Below are positions 24,759 through 34,500 of a stretch of 64,000 nt of DNA, in pieces. The notes beneath the pieces are model-generated. The model searched no databases. It was not told the origin of the DNA and saw only the letters and a program-made list of their open reading frames with translations. The first letter of the stretch is position 1, and every line of letters starts with the position of its first letter. Source of the DNA: Pseudomonas sp. SJZ074 (GTDB taxonomy: Bacteria; Pseudomonadota; Gammaproteobacteria; Pseudomonadales; Pseudomonadaceae); the NCBI RefSeq assembly GCF_007828215.1, contig NZ_VIUE01000031.1, forward strand, positions 1 through 64,000, written 5' to 3'. The position numbers were made by a program, and so were the translations under genes.

Positions 24759-27700
24759 ATGAACAGCTTTCATTGCCGGTCACTGCGCCGTCCCTGCCCA
24801 AAGGCGGCGGGGCCATTCAAAGCATTGGCAAAGGATGGAGCGCCGTCGGTGCCCACGGTACGGCAAACTACGAGATCGCGTTGCCCATATCGCCGGGGCG
24901 CGGTTTCGCCCCACCATTATCCCTGAGCTATGCCAGCTCGGCCGGCAACGGCGCGTTCGGCATAGGCTGGAGATTGTCGCTGCCCAGCGTGACGCGCCGC
25001 ACCAGCGCGGGCGTGCCCGCCTATACCGAGGACGATGAAATCTTCGGCCCCGGTGGGGTGACATGGTTGCCTGAGCGGGACGTGCAAGGCGCTATCGCCT
25101 CAGCTCGCATCGATCGTTACAACGATCTGGCGCTGGGCACGACCTATAGCGTTACACGCTACTTTCCCAGAATCGAGAGCAATTTTGATCGCATCGAGCA
25201 CTGGTCGTCGCATAGCGACCGGCCAGGCTTCTGGCTGGTGCACGGTGCCGATGGCTGCCTGCACCTGTTCGGAAAACATCCCGCCTCGCGTCGGGCCGAT
25301 CCCCAGGATACAAGCCGTGTCGGGGAGTGGTTGCTGGAGGAAAGCCTCAACCCTCGCGGCGAACATATCCTTTACCGATACAAGTCTGACGCGACGGCTC
25401 AACGCTATCTGAGCCAGGTGAGCTACGGCAATTTCGAAGCCGATGAACACCTTTATTCCTGGAACACCGAACGGCTTGAACCGGTGCGATGGCACTTTGA
25501 ACTGCTGTTCGACTATGGCGAACGCACCACGGCCTACACAGAGAAACCACGGTATGAAGGCCGGCAATGGCAAGCCCGCAGCGACGCTTTCTCCAGCTAC
25601 GCCTACGGCTTTGAATTGCGCACCGAACGCCTGTGTCGCCAAGTCCTGATGTTTCATCGCTTTGCCGAGGCACTGGGCGATGAGCCCGTACTCGTGCGGC
25701 GCTTGCTATTGGAATATCGTCAGGCATCCCTGGGCTATCAGCTGCTGAGTGCAGCCCATGACCAAGGGTTTGGCACCTCGCCAACTGTCGATAGCCGCCC
25801 GCCCGTCGAGTTCGGCTACAGCGAGTTCGAACTGCAACCCGACACCCTCTCCTGGCAACGCTTCGAGAACCTGCCGGGGCTCGACGGCCACGGCTATCAA
25901 CTGGTGGATTTGTACGGTGAAGGCCTGCCGGGCGTACTTTATCGAAGTGACTCAGGCTGGCATTACCGTGAACCCATACGGGCCAAAGCCAACAGCGATG
26001 AAGTGGCTTATGACCAATGGCGCATGCTGCCTCGGTTACCCTTTGCCGACGCCGCAAAGCCCATGCGCCAGTCATTGAGCGACCTCACCGGTGACGGTCG
26101 CCTGGACTGGGTCATTGCCCAGCCGGGGCTGAGCGGATTCTTTTCCCTCGAAGCTGAGCGAAACTGGTCGGATTTCGCCACCTTCAACGCGTTCCCAGGA
26201 GAGTTCTTCACCCCTCAAGGGCAGCTTGCCGACCTGATGGGCGAAGGGCTCAGTGATCTGGCATTGATCGGGCCGCGCAGCGTGCGCCTGTATGCCAACC
26301 GCCGGCAGCAGGGTTTTGCCACAGCCCAAGAAATCCCCCGCAAGCCGGATGAGGATCCCCTCCCGGTACTCGGCACTTCTCCCGGTGAGTTGGTGGCCTT
26401 CAGCGATGTCCTCGGCAGCGGCCAGCAGCATCTGGTACGCATACGTCATGACGAAGTGAAATGCTGGCCAAATCTGGGCCGTGGACGCTTCGGCACAGGC
26501 ATCGCGCTGGCGTTTCCCGGCCTGGCCTACGAGTCCTTCGACGCAGCGCGGATCCGCCTGGCGGACCTGGATGGCTCCGGCGCCGTCGACCTGATCTATC
26601 TGCAAGCAGACCAGGCGCTGATCTTCATGAACCGTTGCGCCAAGGGCTTCGACGCGCCGCTAGCTCTGCCCTGGCCTGCGGGAGTGCGCTACGACGATTC
26701 ATGTCAGGTCAGCATCAGCGACTTGCAAGGGCTCGGCTGTTCCAGCCTGATCCTGAGCGTGCCACACATGACTCCCCGCCATTGGCGCTGCGATTTCGTC
26801 CGGGCGAAACCGTACTTACTCACGGGCACCAATAACAACATGGGGGCTGCCGACAGCATCGACTATCGCAGCTCGGCGCAGGAATGGCTGGATGAAAAAG
26901 CGGAGCGAATCCAGGCCGGCCACCCCGTCACCTGTCGTCTGCCATTGGCCCTGCACCTGGTCTCGCGCCAGACCCAGCTGGATGAGATTACCGGCAATCG
27001 ACTGACTCAGGCGTTCGCCTATCGCCAGGGCTATTACGATGGCCAGGAACGGGAGTTCCGGGGCTTCGGCCTGGTGCTGCAAACCGACCGTGAAACCAAT
27101 CCCGACGATCCCGAAGCCGACAGCTCCATTGCTTCATGCTTGAAGAGGACCTGGTTTCACACCGGGCGCAAGGTCAACCCGTCACGTTTCGGCTACAGCC
27201 GTGCCGACAAAAAAGCCGTTCCCCTGGGCAAGGCATTGCTTTGCCAATACCAACCCGAGTCGCAGAGCGACCTGATCGTGGCCTCGCCAGACGCGGCCAT
27301 CGAACGTGAAATGGCCCGCGCCTTGAGTGGTCGTCTGTTGCGAAGCGAAATATTCGGCCTCGACGAAAAACTGAAGGCCAGAACGTTGTATTCGGCCCAG
27401 GAGAACCGTCATGGGGTTCGTTTGCTGCAAGCTCCCGTTGGCGATCGCGGCTACGCCCGGATGTTGCCGCTGCTGCTGGAGACCATCACTTATACGTACG
27501 AAGGCGCTACCCAGGACCCGCAATGCCGACACACCCTGAACCTGCAACACGATCCATACGGTGCGCTGACCCACAGCGTGGATATCCATTACGCCCGGCG
27601 AAAAACCGCCGACGATACTCCGCCCTTCAGCGACCCCGATCAACAGCAATGGTGGCGCGATGCTCATGACCCGGCCCAACAGTTCTACTACCTGAACGAA

Positions 27701-29239
27701 ACCCGTGCCGAATTCATCCACTTGCCTGCGCCTCAGGCATGGCGGCTGGGCGTGCCTTATCGCCAGCGCACAAACGCGTTGCAACGACCCAAGGCCCCCA
27801 AGGCCGAGGGACTGACGCCGCAAGACCTGACATTCGAAGCGCTTTCGGAAAAGGTGAAAAAGACGGCCTGGGCCACCGACAGCGTATTGACCAGCCTGTC
27901 GGTGCAGCGCTACAGGCACGCCTCGAGCGCCACACTCCTGCCGGACGGCGTCGCAGGTTTCCTGGCCCTGGCCGACCATCGGGAGACCGCCGAGCTGGAC
28001 GAAACAGCGCTTAAAGCTTTCCAGGTGTTGCCGCAGGAAAGTCGCCCCAAGGGAAGAATGTTCGAACGAAGCCACTATCATCGAATGGCCGACTTTCTCC
28101 CCCTGAGCGCCCGCCCCAGGAGACTCTGGTCAGTCAAAAGCGGCTTCGCGACCTATGCCCAACGGGAAGGTTTCTACGCCATACAGACCCTGCAGCCGTG
28201 CGAAAGCCACGGCGCGATAAAGATCAGCTACGACCACACCCATTGTTTTATCTCCCGCTTCCAAATGCCTGATGGCTGCGCCATCGAGGCAAGCTACGAT
28301 TACCGCTCACTCCAGCCCAAGCGCATCACCGACCCCAACGGCAACGTCCAGGAAGGCTTGGTCAACGCTTTCGGTCAACTATTGGCGAGCACTTTTTATG
28401 GCGCTGAGAACAATAATCCTGTGGGTTTCAAACCCATCGGGCAGTTCCAACAGCCGCTGATTCACAGCCCGACAGAGGCCATCAGGCAAGGCAAGGATGC
28501 TCTGCAAGGCGCCGCCACGGCCATTTACTACGCCCCCTTCGGTTGGATGGGCTGCGTATCGCAAACGGCATTGACCGACACCCCATGGCTGGCGCGTGGC
28601 GTGATCAAGGGCGACCTGCTGCCCACCGGACACATCCGCGCCTCGGCCCGCGCACGACTGTCAAACCTTGAAACGTACTCTGCCGATGACCTGAAGCTCA
28701 AGCAGGAGGTCGAGGCTTGCACACGTGAACCCGTGCACATCGCCACACTGCTCGCTGACCGCTACCCCGATGACAGTCAGCAGCAAATCCACATCGCCAT
28801 CACCTGCTTCGACGGCTTCGGTCGATCGCTGCAAAGCAAGCAACGGGTCGAGTCGGGCCTGGCCTACCTCGTCGACGCCAAGGGCGACCTGACGCTGACG
28901 GATGGCAAACCCGGGGAGCAGATCGTCAACGAACGCTGGCGTGTCAGCGAACGGGTGGAATACAACGGCAAGGGATTGGTGGTTCGCATCTACCGGCCCT
29001 ACTTTGCCGATCAGCATCGCTACATCAACGATGCGGCCTTACGCCCGTTCGCCCATTGCGATCAGCAATTCTACGATTCACTGGGACGCCCCACACACAC
29101 ACGTCTGGCCAAGCAAAACGGCATTTCCTACATGCGACGGCACACCCGTCATCCTTGGTACACCGTGGACGAGGATGAGAACGACACGCTGCAAGAGGTC
29201 ATGTCAGACCAACCCCCTTCTACCGGAGGTGTAGCATGA
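24755..29239 (+). CDS. tcaC: Tc toxin B component (TcdB/TcaC-like)
   Basis: TcB caps the TcA pore and, with TcC, forms the hollow cocoon that holds the toxin. The 1494 residues run: SpvB domain (about 15-300, with LSLSYASSAGNGAFGIGW), a beta-propeller with FG-GAP-like repeats (for example LSDLTGDGRLDW and LADLDGSGAVDL), TcdB middle regions, and an RHS-type strand region to the end. Length is as expected. GGAGG precedes the ATG, which overlaps the previous stop (ATGA). Confidence 0.93.
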   Translation: MNEQLSLPVTAPSLPKGGGAIQSIGKGWSAVGAHGTANYEIALPISPGRGFAPPLSLSYASSAGNGAFGIGWRLSLPSVTRRTSAGVPAYTEDDEIFGPGGVTWLPERDVQGAIASARIDRYNDLALGTTYSVTRYFPRIESNFDRIEHWSSHSDRPGFWLVHGADGCLHLFGKHPASRRADPQDTSRVGEWLLEESLNPRGEHILYRYKSDATAQRYLSQVSYGNFEADEHLYSWNTERLEPVRWHFELLFDYGERTTAYTEKPRYEGRQWQARSDAFSSYAYGFELRTERLCRQVLMFHRFAEALGDEPVLVRRLLLEYRQASLGYQLLSAAHDQGFGTSPTVDSRPPVEFGYSEFELQPDTLSWQRFENLPGLDGHGYQLVDLYGEGLPGVLYRSDSGWHYREPIRAKANSDEVAYDQWRMLPRLPFADAAKPMRQSLSDLTGDGRLDWVIAQPGLSGFFSLEAERNWSDFATFNAFPGEFFTPQGQLADLMGEGLSDLALIGPRSVRLYANRRQQGFATAQEIPRKPDEDPLPVLGTSPGELVAFSDVLGSGQQHLVRIRHDEVKCWPNLGRGRFGTGIALAFPGLAYESFDAARIRLADLDGSGAVDLIYLQADQALIFMNRCAKGFDAPLALPWPAGVRYDDSCQVSISDLQGLGCSSLILSVPHMTPRHWRCDFVRAKPYLLTGTNNNMGAADSIDYRSSAQEWLDEKAERIQAGHPVTCRLPLALHLVSRQTQLDEITGNRLTQAFAYRQGYYDGQEREFRGFGLVLQTDRETNPDDPEADSSIASCLKRTWFHTGRKVNPSRFGYSRADKKAVPLGKALLCQYQPESQSDLIVASPDAAIEREMARALSGRLLRSEIFGLDEKLKARTLYSAQENRHGVRLLQAPVGDRGYARMLPLLLETITYTYEGATQDPQCRHTLNLQHDPYGALTHSVDIHYARRKTADDTPPFSDPDQQQWWRDAHDPAQQFYYLNETRAEFIHLPAPQAWRLGVPYRQRTNALQRPKAPKAEGLTPQDLTFEALSEKVKKTAWATDSVLTSLSVQRYRHASSATLLPDGVAGFLALADHRETAELDETALKAFQVLPQESRPKGRMFERSHYHRMADFLPLSARPRRLWSVKSGFATYAQREGFYAIQTLQPCESHGAIKISYDHTHCFISRFQMPDGCAIEASYDYRSLQPKRITDPNGNVQEGLVNAFGQLLASTFYGAENNNPVGFKPIGQFQQPLIHSPTEAIRQGKDALQGAATAIYYAPFGWMGCVSQTALTDTPWLARGVIKGDLLPTGHIRASARARLSNLETYSADDLKLKQEVEACTREPVHIATLLADRYPDDSQQQIHIAITCFDGFGRSLQSKQRVESGLAYLVDAKGDLTLTDGKPGEQIVNERWRVSERVEYNGKGLVVRIYRPYFADQHRYINDAALRPFAHCDQQFYDSLGRPTHTRLAKQNGISYMRRHTRHPWYTVDEDENDTLQEVMSDQPPSTGGVA

Positions 29240-32058
29240 ACGCGCGCCTCCATCACAAAACACCCACGATCAACGCCTACGATAGCCGCGGCCTGCCTGT
29301 GCGACAGGTCGCTTACTACCGACACAACGCGCAGGAACAATCCCAGGCACGCATCACCCTTCAAGAGCACGACACGGCCGGACGACTGGTTGCCCGACGC
29401 GATCCCCGGCTGGCTACCAGCGCATCGGCGGTCAACTTGCAGATTGTCTACAGCCTGTCCGGCAAGACGTTGTGGGTGGACAGCGTCGATGCCGGGTGGC
29501 GTCTGAACCTGCCAGGCGATGCCGGACAGATACTGCACAGCTGGGATCAACGGGGAACGCGGCGACAGACCACCTACGACACCCAACTGCGCATGACCGA
29601 AATCCATGAGCAAGCAGAGGGAGAGGAACCGCGCCGGGTCGAATGCCTGCAATATGGCGACAGTTCGCCCGAGTCTGCGCGGCACAACCTGTGTGGCGTG
29701 CTGATCCGTCACGATGACAGCGCCGGCTCCCTGCTGACCCATGACCACTCGCTCTGCGCCAAGCCACTCAGCCAGACACGGCACTTGCTGGCCAAGGCCG
29801 GACAACCCGACTGGCCAGAAGACCAGAAAGACCGCGATCGCTTGCTCGAAAAGGGCGGCAGCTATATGACGAACTGGCGCTATGACGCGCTCGCAAGAAT
29901 CATCCAGTTGTCCGATGCCGCGCAGCACCAGCAGCTGTATTCGTTCGATGTGGCAGGCCAGCTCAAGTCGGTGAGCCTGAAGATAAAAGACGACACTACT
30001 GAGAAAACCGTCCTCAAGCATCTTGCCTATAACGCGTTTGGTCAGGTCGAATCCCAAACGGCCGGCAACGGCATCGTCACTCGCGCCGTGTTCGATCCCG
30101 CCAGCGGTCGCCTGGCCTCACTCAGCACATCGGCGCCTGGCAGAAGCCTGCAGGATCTGCATTACATCTACGATCCCGTGGGTAATGTGACGCAGGTTGA
30201 AGACAGGGCCCAACCGGTGCGGTTTGGTAATAACCAGCGGGTTACCGCCACCAGTACATTCACCTACGATAGCCTTTACCAGCTGACCCGTGCGACGGGG
30301 CGCGAAGCGGCGGGCCTGGCCAGCCCACCCACTCTCGGCATGCCTGCCGCCGATGACGGACAGTTGTTCAACTATACCGAGCACTACGCGTACGATGCCG
30401 GCGGCAACCTGACCGAACTGCGGCATGTTCGCGAGGGCAATAACTACACCCGGACATTGAACATCGCCGCACAGAGCAACCGTCTCCAGTCTTGGAACAA
30501 AGGGCAGTCAGCATCCGACACGGTGGTGAATTTCGATGTCAGTGGCAACCAACAGGCGCTGGCCCCCGGCCAGGTGCTGACATGGAACACCCGCAATCAA
30601 CTCCAGAGCGTGGTATTGGTCCAGCGTGACAACGCCGCCAATGACATTGAACGCTATTGCTACGACAGCGGCGGCCAGCGTGTGCGCAAGGTCCACACGA
30701 CCCATGCACCGGCGATCATGCACACCCGGGAAGTCCGTTATCTGCCTGGACTGGAAATCCACACGCGGCACAACGAACGCCTGGAAGTGGTGACCTTGCA
30801 AGCCGGTCGGTGCAGCGTACGCTATCTGCATTGGACCCAAGGCCGACCGGCCGCTATCGCCGCCAACCAGATGCGCTACAGCCTTGAGGATCACTTGGGG
30901 TCCAGCTCACTGGAGCTCGACGACCAGAGCGACCTGATCAGTCAGGAAAGCTACTTGCCCTATGGAGGCACCGCCTGGGTGGCATCCCGCTCGGAGGTGG
31001 AAGCCGACTACCGGACCGTTCGGTATTCCGGCAAGGAGCGCGACGCCAGTGGCCTGTATTACTACGGCCAGCGGTACTACGCACCGTGGCTGCAACGCTG
31101 GATCAACCCGGATCCGGCGGGGACGGTCGATGGATTGAACCTGTACTGCATGGTGGGCAACAACCCACTGCGCTATGTCGATCGATCCGGCCGCAACAAA
31201 GAGGAAGCCGCCATCCAGCAAGAGATAGCGGCTTATCCGAACATACTGTCCACCGTGAACAACCGGGTAGGCGTATTGAACTACCAGATCTATAACAGCT
31301 TCAGCACAAAAGACATCACCAAACGACTCTTCCAGGCCTACGCCTACAACGCGTCAAAAAACCTGGTGTCGTTGGGAGCTGGCATGGTAGCGGCGCCCGC
31401 CGGGCTGGTTGCCTCATGGGCGGCCATGAGCGGCACGTCCATAACGACTGATGCTATCGCCAACAAGCTGGAAGCGACACGGCATCTGCCTGTTTCGATC
31501 TATCCACAAACCAGCCGGTTGGATCCCGACGAAATCGAACATGAAGGCCGGACCGCCTTCTATGACGTGAAAACGAAATCTGAAAAAGCGATAAAAGACC
31601 TGAACCCACGCCACCCCACCGGGCAAAAAAAAATAGCACTGATGGTGACCAGCTTCATCCTGACCAAGGTGCTCAGGATTCCAGGCGCATGGATCCCCAA
31701 CTTCGAAGCGTCTACCCAGGCCACAAAAGCGTCCAACGGAATACCGTCGCAAAAAATCAGGCGCCTGGACGCTGCACTGCTTGAACTCGACGATCACCTG
31801 CAACACGACTCCACCGCCATCGACGCCGCGTTCGATACGCTTGGGGTAGAGGAATTCTATGCCAAGGGGGTCAGGGGATCGCTCAATCAATCCCTCGACT
31901 GGATGACCAACAGCACGGGAACGGCAGGGGCTCGCACATTAAGTCGCGGGGAAATACAACGGCAGATACACGCCACCCGAGCGACGATACAGCACGGGAG
32001 GGAGTTACTGTTCCGGCTCAACGAACACAACAAATCGTTGGGCCGACTTTCGCCATAA
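29236..32058 (+). CDS. tccC: Tc toxin C component with unrecognised C-terminal toxin
   Basis: A 940-residue TccC-type protein. Residues 1 to about 655 form the RHS shell with many YD repeats and the conserved core end, RWINPDPAGTVDGLNLYCMV followed by GNNPLRYVDRSG, which acts as an aspartyl autoprotease that frees the C-terminus. The last 285 residues are the hypervariable toxin, which is delivered unfolded through TcA. It has one hydrophobic segment (about 708-728) and otherwise helical, charged sequence; I cannot match it to a known enzyme such as an ADP-ribosyltransferase or deamidase. The ATG overlaps the TcB stop. No immunity gene is visible downstream. Confidence 0.92.
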   Translation: MNARLHHKTPTINAYDSRGLPVRQVAYYRHNAQEQSQARITLQEHDTAGRLVARRDPRLATSASAVNLQIVYSLSGKTLWVDSVDAGWRLNLPGDAGQILHSWDQRGTRRQTTYDTQLRMTEIHEQAEGEEPRRVECLQYGDSSPESARHNLCGVLIRHDDSAGSLLTHDHSLCAKPLSQTRHLLAKAGQPDWPEDQKDRDRLLEKGGSYMTNWRYDALARIIQLSDAAQHQQLYSFDVAGQLKSVSLKIKDDTTEKTVLKHLAYNAFGQVESQTAGNGIVTRAVFDPASGRLASLSTSAPGRSLQDLHYIYDPVGNVTQVEDRAQPVRFGNNQRVTATSTFTYDSLYQLTRATGREAAGLASPPTLGMPAADDGQLFNYTEHYAYDAGGNLTELRHVREGNNYTRTLNIAAQSNRLQSWNKGQSASDTVVNFDVSGNQQALAPGQVLTWNTRNQLQSVVLVQRDNAANDIERYCYDSGGQRVRKVHTTHAPAIMHTREVRYLPGLEIHTRHNERLEVVTLQAGRCSVRYLHWTQGRPAAIAANQMRYSLEDHLGSSSLELDDQSDLISQESYLPYGGTAWVASRSEVEADYRTVRYSGKERDASGLYYYGQRYYAPWLQRWINPDPAGTVDGLNLYCMVGNNPLRYVDRSGRNKEEAAIQQEIAAYPNILSTVNNRVGVLNYQIYNSFSTKDITKRLFQAYAYNASKNLVSLGAGMVAAPAGLVASWAAMSGTSITTDAIANKLEATRHLPVSIYPQTSRLDPDEIEHEGRTAFYDVKTKSEKAIKDLNPRHPTGQKKIALMVTSFILTKVLRIPGAWIPNFEASTQATKASNGIPSQKIRRLDAALLELDDHLQHDSTAIDAAFDTLGVEEFYAKGVRGSLNQSLDWMTNSTGTAGARTLSRGEIQRQIHATRATIQHGRELLFRLNEHNKSLGRLSP

Positions 32059-32077
32059 CTCGACCGCTGGACCGGCC

Positions 32078-32111
32078 GAAGTGATCAGTCCGCCCACGGA
32101 TTGATCACTTC
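32078..32111. terminator. Perfect 10-bp dyad after the toxin operon
   Basis: GAAGTGATCA (32078-32087) and TGATCACTTC (32102-32111) form a perfect stem with a 14-base loop, 20 bases past the tccC stop and 50 bases before the end of the convergent amidohydrolase gene. There is no T-run. It may act as a two-way terminator or mRNA end stabiliser. Confidence 0.4.
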
Positions 32112-32162
32112 AATGCCGGGAAACTCAAAGTCCGGACTCGGTTTCGATGCGCCACACCTGAG

Positions 32163-33611
32163 TCATAAACCCGCGTGACTTCCCCGCGCCAGGAACCGCC
32201 CTTCCCTGCATCCATTGCCCTGGCCGTCACCGTAGCTCAGGACACCGTTGACCCACACCCCATCAATACCTTCGGCAGCCCGTTGCGGTTCTATGAAGTC
32301 TGCAACATCGCGAATAGTTTGCGGATTGAACAACACCAGGTCCGCCCAATGCCCTTCACGTATTTCACCGCGCGCCTTCAGACCGAAGCGTGATGCGGAC
32401 AGACCGGTCATCTTGTGCACGGCGGTGTGTAGGGGAAAAAGCCCGACGTCACGACTGAAATGTCCCAGCACCCGTGGGAAAGCGCCCCACAAGCGTGGAT
32501 GGGGAAACGGGTCTTCGGGCAAACCGTCGGAACCGATCATCGACAGCGGATGCGCGAGGATTCGTCTGACATCGGCTTCGTCCATGCCGTAGTACACCGC
32601 GCCCGCCGGCTGCAAGTGTCGCGCCGCCTCCAGCAAGGGCACACCCCATTCGCTGGCAATGTCGATAAGATCACGACCACCCATCGCTGGATGAGGCGTC
32701 GACCACGTGATGGTGATGGGATGGGCATCGGTCACTTGTTTGAGATCCAGCGTCGACGAGCTTGCCGCGTAGGGGTAGCAATCACAGCCGACTAGATGGT
32801 CTCCGGCGGCTTTTTCCAGGGCTGCGAGCACCTGCGGACTACGCCCCCAATTGCCGACACCGGCACATTTGAGGTGGGAAATAATCACCGGGCTCCGTGC
32901 ATGGCGGCCGATCTGGAAGGCCTCGTCCATGGCCTCGAGCACCGGCTCGAATTCGCTGCGCAGGTGAGTGGCATAGACCGCGCCATAGGCATTCAACTCT
33001 TCGGTCAGTTGCATGACTTCATCGGTAGACGCTGAAAACGCGTTGGCGTAGGCCAGGCCGGTGGACAAACCCAATGCACCGTCCTCCAGGCTTTCGCGCA
33101 GTTGCTGACGCATGGCGGCGATTTCTCCCACACTGGCCGTGCGCAACAAATCGTCCATGTGGTTACTGCGCAATGCCGTGTGGCCCACCAGCGCGGCGAC
33201 GTTGACTGCCGGAGCCGCCGCTTCCACTGCGTCACGATAATCGCTGAAGCGCGGGTAAACGAACGCCTGGGCGGTGCCGAGCAGGTTCATCGGGTCCGGC
33301 GGATCGCCCCGCAGGCACACCGGTGAAGCACTGATGCCGCAGTTGCCGACAATCACCGTGGTGACACCCTGGCTGAGCTTGGGCAGCATCTGTGGTTGGC
33401 GGATGACCATGGTGTCGTCGTGGGTGTGCACGTCGATGAATCCCGGCGCCAGCACACGGCCAGTGGCGTCGACATTGGCAATCGCCCGGGCTGCGCCCAG
33501 GTCGCCGATGCGCTCGATGCGCCCGGCACGAATCGCCACATCGGCGGTGTAGCCGGGCGCGTCGCGACCATCGATGACCAGCGCATTACGGATAACGGTG
33601 TCGTACAGCAT
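32163..33611 (-). CDS. N-acyl-D-amino-acid deacylase (D-aminoacylase)
   Basis: A zinc amidohydrolase of 482 residues that hydrolyses N-acyl-D-amino acids to the free D-amino acid. The metal site shows H62-x-H64 in GFIDVHTHDD, the bridging cysteine in VGNCG typical of D-aminoacylases, and later histidines in VYATHLRSE and PVIISHLKC. The ATG at 33611 is one base past the stop of the regulator gene; the frame runs on upstream but only inside that gene. Third gene of an operon with an RpiR regulator and a GntP-type permease, which together suggest uptake and use of an acylated D-amino acid or sugar acid. Confidence 0.92.
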   Translation of the reverse strand: MLYDTVIRNALVIDGRDAPGYTADVAIRAGRIERIGDLGAARAIANVDATGRVLAPGFIDVHTHDDTMVIRQPQMLPKLSQGVTTVIVGNCGISASPVCLRGDPPDPMNLLGTAQAFVYPRFSDYRDAVEAAAPAVNVAALVGHTALRSNHMDDLLRTASVGEIAAMRQQLRESLEDGALGLSTGLAYANAFSASTDEVMQLTEELNAYGAVYATHLRSEFEPVLEAMDEAFQIGRHARSPVIISHLKCAGVGNWGRSPQVLAALEKAAGDHLVGCDCYPYAASSSTLDLKQVTDAHPITITWSTPHPAMGGRDLIDIASEWGVPLLEAARHLQPAGAVYYGMDEADVRRILAHPLSMIGSDGLPEDPFPHPRLWGAFPRVLGHFSRDVGLFPLHTAVHKMTGLSASRFGLKARGEIREGHWADLVLFNPQTIRDVADFIEPQRAAEGIDGVWVNGVLSYGDGQGNGCREGRFLARGSHAGL

Positions 33612-33612
33612 G

Positions 33613-34473
33613 TCAGTCTCCCAGCGGCAGGTCATCATCGCCGCCGCGGTAGTCGTCCAGGGCGAGCTTGACCCGCCGCAGGCGCTCTTGATTGTTTTCA
33701 GGGTTGGCCAACGCAAGCTCAGTGGCAAGCACATCGATAGCCAGCAGCATGCCGTAGCGCGCCGCCGTGGGCTTATAGATGAACGAGGTCTCGGCGCCTT
33801 GCAGGGGCAGCACGACGTCGGCCAGCCGGGCCAGCGGGGAGTCGGCCCGGGTGATGGCCAGGATCGCCGCGCCGTAGCTTCGCGCCAGTTCAACGGCACC
33901 GAGCAGTTCCGGGGTGATGCCGGTGAGCGAGCAAGCGATGACCACATTCGCCTCGCTCAACGAGGTGGCGGTGATGCGCATCATCACCGGGTCGCGGCAC
34001 ACGGCAATCGGATAGCCGAAACGTACCAGCCGCACCTGCAATTCTTCACTGCACAACGCCGACCAGCCACCAAGCCCGAAGGCATGAATCATCCGCGCCT
34101 TGCCGAGTGTCCGTACGGCATCGGCGAACCGTATCTCTTCGAATGCCGACAGATGCTGACGCAAGGTGGACTCGATATCGCCAACAATCTGCCCATAAAA
34201 CGCCGATTGCTCGGGCGCGCCTGCGGGGTCGAGGAAACGGCTGCCGACACCGCTGGCCCGGGCCAGTTGCAGGCGCAGATCCCGCAAGTCGCGACAACCG
34301 ACGGTACGGGCGAAACGCGACAGCGTAGCGCTGCTGACGTCCGCACGCCGGGCCAGGTCGTCCAGGCTGGCGGAGGCGGCAAATCCTACGTCGTCGAGCA
34401 TCAGCCTGGCGATTCTTCCTTCGCCGGCGCTGAAGGAATCCTGACGAGCGCGGATCTGGTAAAGGATATCCAT
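33613..34473 (-). CDS. MurR/RpiR-family regulator
   Basis: A 286-residue regulator with an N-terminal helix-turn-helix (residues about 15-75, SLDDLARRADVSSATLSRFA) and a C-terminal SIS sugar-phosphate-binding domain (about 125-260). The family senses phosphorylated sugars or related acids. It sits between the permease and the deacylase genes, 27 bases after the former, and probably controls the operon through the dyad at 35878-35897. Confidence 0.9.
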   Translation of the reverse strand: MDILYQIRARQDSFSAGEGRIARLMLDDVGFAASASLDDLARRADVSSATLSRFARTVGCRDLRDLRLQLARASGVGSRFLDPAGAPEQSAFYGQIVGDIESTLRQHLSAFEEIRFADAVRTLGKARMIHAFGLGGWSALCSEELQVRLVRFGYPIAVCRDPVMMRITATSLSEANVVIACSLTGITPELLGAVELARSYGAAILAITRADSPLARLADVVLPLQGAETSFIYKPTAARYGMLLAIDVLATELALANPENNQERLRRVKLALDDYRGGDDDLPLGD

Positions 34474-34500
34474 GACGGCTCCTGTGTGATTGCGTTGCGC

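Noticed and set aside
33612..33947. 112-codon 5' extension of the D-aminoacylase frame
   Set aside because: It lies within the RpiR gene in another frame, lacks homology and the ATG at 33611 begins the conserved sequence.
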